Below, in pieces: positions 6,967-9,910 of a stretch of 9,910 bases of DNA; position 1 is the stretch's first letter; every line of letters starts with the position of its first letter. Location of the stretch: assembly GCA_029778965.1 (NCBI GenBank), contig JAKPBL010000456.1, positions 1 to 9,910 of the forward strand. Direction: 5' to 3'. The DNA is from Bacteroidota bacterium (lineage in GTDB: Bacteria; Bacteroidota; Bacteroidia; Chitinophagales; Chitinophagaceae). The notes below the pieces were generated by a model that saw only the letters and a program-made list of their open reading frames with translations, did not search any database and was not told the origin of the DNA. The position numbers and the translations under genes were made by a program.

Positions 6967-6974
6967 CAAAAATA
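6967..6974 (-). promoter_or_regulatory. Candidate -7 element for the PLP enzyme gene
   Basis: On the minus strand 6974-6967 is TATTTTTG, a full TAnnTTTG match, with no clear -33 TTTG at 19-21 bases. Transcription would begin near 6960, inside or just past ATG 6964, which favours translation from ATG 6949 with a leader of about ten bases. It overlaps a weaker plus-strand TACGTTTT (6973-6980) that could serve the divergent hydrolase. Confidence 0.4.
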
Positions 6975-6984
6975 CGTTTTTCAA

Positions 6985-6989
6985 AGGGG
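6985..6989 (+). promoter_or_regulatory. Shine-Dalgarno-like site of the hydrolase gene
   Basis: AGGGG lies five bases before ATG 6995. It supports this start over the in-frame open sequence further upstream, which is merely antisense to the PLP enzyme gene. It is the only purine-rich ribosome binding site I see at a chosen start in this window. Confidence 0.5.
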
Positions 6990-6994
6990 TGGCT

Positions 6995-7639
6995 ATGAAG
7001 GTGTATTTTATTCCGGGATTGGGTGCCGACAAGCGTGTATTCAGGCATATATCACTCGATGAAGGGCTGGAAATGATCTGCCTGGAGTGGATCACCCCAT
7101 TGCCTGGCGAAACGCTGCCGGGCTATGCCATGCGGCTTGCCGAAAAAATAGACACTTCCGCAGCCTGGTCTGTTGTCGGTCTTTCGTTCGGCGGCATGCT
7201 GGCGGCCGAGATCAGCGCTGCGCTGCAGCCCCGTAAAACCGTGCTGATCTCCAGCATTCCTTCTCCGCGGCAATTGCCGCCCTATTTCAGGGCGGTGGCG
7301 CCCCTGCACCTGCAAAAGATATTGCCGGTGTCGCTGTTTAAAACAGCGTCTATAGCCAAACGGGTGTTTACCACAGAAACGGACGAAGACAAAGCGCTGC
7401 TGCGGCAGATCATTGAAGACAGTGATCCGGCGTTTATTCGCTGGGCGCTGGGTGCAATACTCGGCTGGAAAAGCGACAGGCAGCCGGCCACTCTGGTGCA
7501 TATACACGGCGACAGCGATTTTCTGCTGCCTGTCAGGTACCTGCACCCCACGCATATCATCGCCCATGCGGGTCATTTGCTGGTCATGAACCATGCCCCG
7601 GAGGTGAATAAGATATTGCACGAAGTTTTTGCCGCTTAA
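6995..7639 (+). CDS. Small alpha/beta hydrolase
   Basis: A 214-residue single-domain alpha/beta hydrolase. FIPGLGADKRVF (5-16) is the first strand and oxyanion-hole loop. VGLSFGGMLAAE (61-72) is the nucleophile elbow with Ser64. HIHGDSDFLLP (169-179) carries the likely acid Asp175, and HAGHLLVMNHAPEV (191-204) carries His194. The triad is therefore complete. There is no signal peptide or membrane segment, so it is probably cytosolic. At 214 residues it is short for the fold (often 250-300), leaving little room for a cap domain. Substrate is unknown; an esterase, thioesterase or lactonase would all fit. It is divergent from the PLP enzyme gene and followed after 32 bases by tex on the same strand. 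The open frame extends upstream to 5999, but that part is antisense to the PLP enzyme gene and not a real extension. Confidence 0.9.
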   Translation: MKVYFIPGLGADKRVFRHISLDEGLEMICLEWITPLPGETLPGYAMRLAEKIDTSAAWSVVGLSFGGMLAAEISAALQPRKTVLISSIPSPRQLPPYFRAVAPLHLQKILPVSLFKTASIAKRVFTTETDEDKALLRQIIEDSDPAFIRWALGAILGWKSDRQPATLVHIHGDSDFLLPVRYLHPTHIIAHAGHLLVMNHAPEVNKILHEVFAA

Positions 7640-7658
7640 TACATGCCCCCTACATTTG
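7628..7658 (+). promoter_or_regulatory. Consensus Bacteroidota housekeeping promoter of tex
   Basis: TTTG at 7628-7631 and TACATTTG at 7651-7658 are separated by exactly 19 bases, a full match to the known -33 TTTG / -7 TAnnTTTG pattern of the Bacteroidota primary sigma factor. Transcription would begin near 7664, about eight bases before ATG 7672. The -33 box lies inside the last codons of the hydrolase gene, so tex can be expressed independently of it. Confidence 0.75.
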
Positions 7659-7671
7659 CGATCCGATTTTT

Positions 7672-9910
7672 ATGACTATGGAACCGCAATACCTGCCCGT
7701 TATCGCCTCTGCCTGTGCCGTGAGCCTGAAACAGGTAAACAATGTATATAGCCTGCAGGCCGAAGGCGCCACCGTGCCATTTATGGCCCGTTACCGCAAG
7801 GAAGCGACCGGCAACCTCGATGAAGTGGCTATCAATAATATCGTTGAGCAAATTCAGTATTTCCAGGAGCTGGAAAAACGAAAGGAGACGGTACGCAAAA
7901 CCATCGAAGGGCTCGGCAAAATGGACGCCGTCCTGAAGCAGCGCATCGATGCCTGCGTGGACGCCACCGAGCTGGAAGACATCTACCTGCCCTATAAGCC
8001 GAAACGTAAAACACGCGCCAGCCAGGCCATCGAAAAAGGACTGGAGCCGCTGGCGTCGTGGTTGTTTGCTCAACCTGCCGGAGACCCCGAAAAAGAGGCC
8101 GCCGCCTTTGTGAACGAACAAGTGGCCGGTACGGCCGAAGCGCTGCAGGGCGCCCGTGATATCGTGGCCGAATGGGTAGCTGAAAACGAACAGGCGCGGG
8201 CAGCCATGCGCACCGCTTTCCAGGAAGGCGCCGTACTGGTAGCGCGGGTATTGGCTACAAAGAAAGAGGAAGCCGATGCGCAGAAATACCGCGACTATTT
8301 TGCGTTCAGTGAACCGCTGCGGGTCTGCCCTTCTCACCGGATTCTCGCTATTCGTCGCGGGGAGAAGGAAGGATTCCTGCTGATGGACATCAATATCGAC
8401 AAAGACAACGCGGTTGCCAGCCTCGAAAAAATATTCATTAAGAACAGCAGTGCTGCTGCGGCCGAGGTAAAAACGGCGATCGCCGACAGTTTCGATCGTT
8501 TGCTGAAGCCGGGCATTGAGACCGAATTCCGCCTGTCGAGCAAACAGCAGGCCGATGAAGAGGCCATCCGCATCTTCGCCGAAAACCTGCGGCAATTGCT
8601 GCTGGCATCACCCCTGGGCAACAAGCGGGTGCTGGCGCTTGATCCGGGTTTTCGCACCGGCTGCAAGCTGGTTTGTCTCGATGCACAGGGCAACCTGCTG
8701 TACAATACAGCCATCTATCCGCACCCGCCGCAAAACGAGTCGGCAAAGGCAACGCAAACACTGAAAGAGCTGGTCGGCAAATACCAGATCGAAGCTATTG
8801 GTATCGGCAACGGAACCGCCGGCCGTGAAACGGAGGCGCTGGTGCGTGGTATCGATTTTGGCCGCCCGGTAACGGTATTCCAGGTAAACGAAAGCGGGGC
8901 GTCTATTTATTCGGCATCGGAAGTGGCGCGCGAAGAATTTCCCGACCACGACGTAACGGTGCGGGGCGCTGTGAGCATCGGCCGCCGCCTGCTCGACCCG
9001 TTGAGCGAGCTGGTAAAGATCGACGCCAAATCGATCGGCGTGGGCCAGTACCAGCACGATGTGAACCAGCCGAGATTGAAAGAAAGTCTTGACAAGGTAG
9101 TAGAGAGCTGTGTGAACCATGTGGGCGTGGACGTGAATACGGCCAGCAAGCATTTGCTGCATTATGTGTCGGGACTGAGCGCCACGCTGGCGAAAAATAT
9201 TGTGGAGTACCGGCAGCAGCACGGACCTTTCCCTTCGCGCGCGGCATTGAAAAAAGTGCCGATGATGGGGCCGAAGTCTTTTGAGCAGTGTGCGGGTTTT
9301 CTGCGCATCCGCGATGCAGATGATCCGCTCGACAACAGTGCGGTTCACCCCGAATCGTATCATATCGTGCAGGAAATGGCAGGTAATCTCAAATGTTCGG
9401 TGGGCGATCTTATCAAAAAGCCGGAGCTGCGCAAACAGGTGAAACCGCAGGACTATATTTCCGAAACTACCGGCGCTTTCACCATCAGCGATATATTGCA
9501 GGAACTGGAAAAGCCCGGCCGTGATCCCCGTGCACCCATCGAGGTTTTCCAGTTTGACGATACCGTAAAATCGATCGAAGACCTGAAGCCTGGTATGCAG
9601 TTGCCGGGTATCGTTACCAATATCACCCAGTTCGGCGCTTTCGTCGATATCGGGGTGAAGCAGGACGGGCTGGTGCATGTATCACAGCTCAGCAACAATT
9701 ATGTAAGTGATCCCGCAGCGGTGGTAAAGCTGCAGCAACGCGTAAATGTGACCGTGGTTGAAGTAGACGTAACCCGCAAGCGAATAGCCCTCTCGATGAA
9801 AGACAGTGCCAAAGCAGGCGGCGATCGCGCTGAAAAGCGGCGGCCGTTGGGCGCCGCGGAGCCTAAGGAAAAGGGACAACCTGCCCGGAATACCGCGCCG
9901 CCTAAAGAGG
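7672..9910 (+). CDS. tex: Transcription accessory protein Tex (S1 RNA-binding), 3'-truncated
   Basis: Open from ATG 7672 to the window edge: 746 codons without a stop. Tex proteins are usually 710-790 residues, so little is missing. Order of domains: helical Tex N-terminal region (about 1-190, including VPFMARYRKEATGNLDE and ELEDIYLPYKPKRKTRA); YqgF/RuvC-like domain starting with LALDPGFRTGCK (Asp324) to about 450; VGQYQHDVNQPRL and helix-hairpin-helix region (about 465-565, including GPFPSRAALKKVPMMGPKSF); and an S1 domain at about 638-710 (PGIVTNITQFGAFVDIG, DGLVHVSQLS). A Lys/Arg/Ala/Pro-rich tail begins near 711. Tex binds nucleic acids and acts with RNA polymerase in the cytosol; it is broadly conserved. 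A second in-frame ATG at 7678 is an alternative start. It has its own promoter and follows the hydrolase gene by 32 bases. Confidence 0.97.
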   Translation, partial: MTMEPQYLPVIASACAVSLKQVNNVYSLQAEGATVPFMARYRKEATGNLDEVAINNIVEQIQYFQELEKRKETVRKTIEGLGKMDAVLKQRIDACVDATELEDIYLPYKPKRKTRASQAIEKGLEPLASWLFAQPAGDPEKEAAAFVNEQVAGTAEALQGARDIVAEWVAENEQARAAMRTAFQEGAVLVARVLATKKEEADAQKYRDYFAFSEPLRVCPSHRILAIRRGEKEGFLLMDINIDKDNAVASLEKIFIKNSSAAAAEVKTAIADSFDRLLKPGIETEFRLSSKQQADEEAIRIFAENLRQLLLASPLGNKRVLALDPGFRTGCKLVCLDAQGNLLYNTAIYPHPPQNESAKATQTLKELVGKYQIEAIGIGNGTAGRETEALVRGIDFGRPVTVFQVNESGASIYSASEVAREEFPDHDVTVRGAVSIGRRLLDPLSELVKIDAKSIGVGQYQHDVNQPRLKESLDKVVESCVNHVGVDVNTASKHLLHYVSGLSATLAKNIVEYRQQHGPFPSRAALKKVPMMGPKSFEQCAGFLRIRDADDPLDNSAVHPESYHIVQEMAGNLKCSVGDLIKKPELRKQVKPQDYISETTGAFTISDILQELEKPGRDPRAPIEVFQFDDTVKSIEDLKPGMQLPGIVTNITQFGAFVDIGVKQDGLVHVSQLSNNYVSDPAAVVKLQQRVNVTVVEVDVTRKRIALSMKDSAKAGGDRAEKRRPLGAAEPKEKGQPARNTAPPKE

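Noticed and set aside
5999..6994. Plus-strand open frame running into the hydrolase, making a 546-codon frame
   Set aside because: The first 332 codons are antisense to the well-supported PLP enzyme gene and show no recognisable protein; the hydrolase has a natural start with a Shine-Dalgarno-like site at 6995.
6965..7048. N-terminal extension of the PLP enzyme to 7048
   Set aside because: It would overlap the divergent hydrolase start, and the family normally begins close to the NNILETIGNTPL segment.
7636..9678. Long minus-strand open frames (319 and 356 codons)
   Set aside because: They lie wholly antisense to tex, whose domains are unmistakable; the codon pattern of GC-rich genes keeps opposite frames open.

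Overview
The window looks like chromosomal DNA of a fairly GC-rich member of the Bacteroidota, plausibly Chitinophagaceae. The reasons are the protein families present and promoters of the Bacteroidota type (-33 TTTG, -7 TAnnTTTG), with one full consensus match ahead of tex. Only one gene shows a Shine-Dalgarno-like sequence. The family-level placement is inference. There is no phage, transposase, integrase, CRISPR array, tRNA or rRNA that I can see. Most of the window is ordinary housekeeping sequence.

Layout, left to right. (1) 2-2494, plus strand: the C-terminal ~830 residues of a large M16 (insulinase-like) zinc peptidase, cut by the left window edge. (2) 2502-2580: a 36-bp perfect inverted repeat that serves as a shared terminator between two convergent genes. 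(3) 2589-3656, minus: class II fructose-bisphosphate aldolase with all catalytic and zinc residues. (4) 3755-4795 (open to 4984), minus: an uncharacterised protein in which I can trace the key residues of a protein-kinase-like fold. (5) 4796-5587: about 790 bases without a convincing gene, T-rich on the plus strand, with reiterated TGGAT/TGGACT words, several inverted repeats and candidate promoters on both strands. (6) 5588-6949, minus: cystathionine beta-synthase type PLP enzyme with a C-terminal CBS-domain pair. (7) 6995-7639, plus: a small alpha/beta hydrolase, divergent from the PLP enzyme across about 45 bases. (8) 7672-9910, plus: the transcription accessory protein Tex, nearly complete and cut by the right edge, with a consensus promoter overlapping the end of the hydrolase gene.

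The genes do not form an evident pathway. Aldolase is central glycolysis, the PLP enzyme belongs to sulfur amino acid metabolism, Tex is an RNA-binding transcription factor, and the M16 peptidase is probably an envelope or periplasmic protease. The least explained parts are the kinase-like gene and the long, repeat-rich, apparently non-coding stretch upstream of it. They may belong together as a gene with a long structured leader. I found no convincing evidence of a new multi-gene system.
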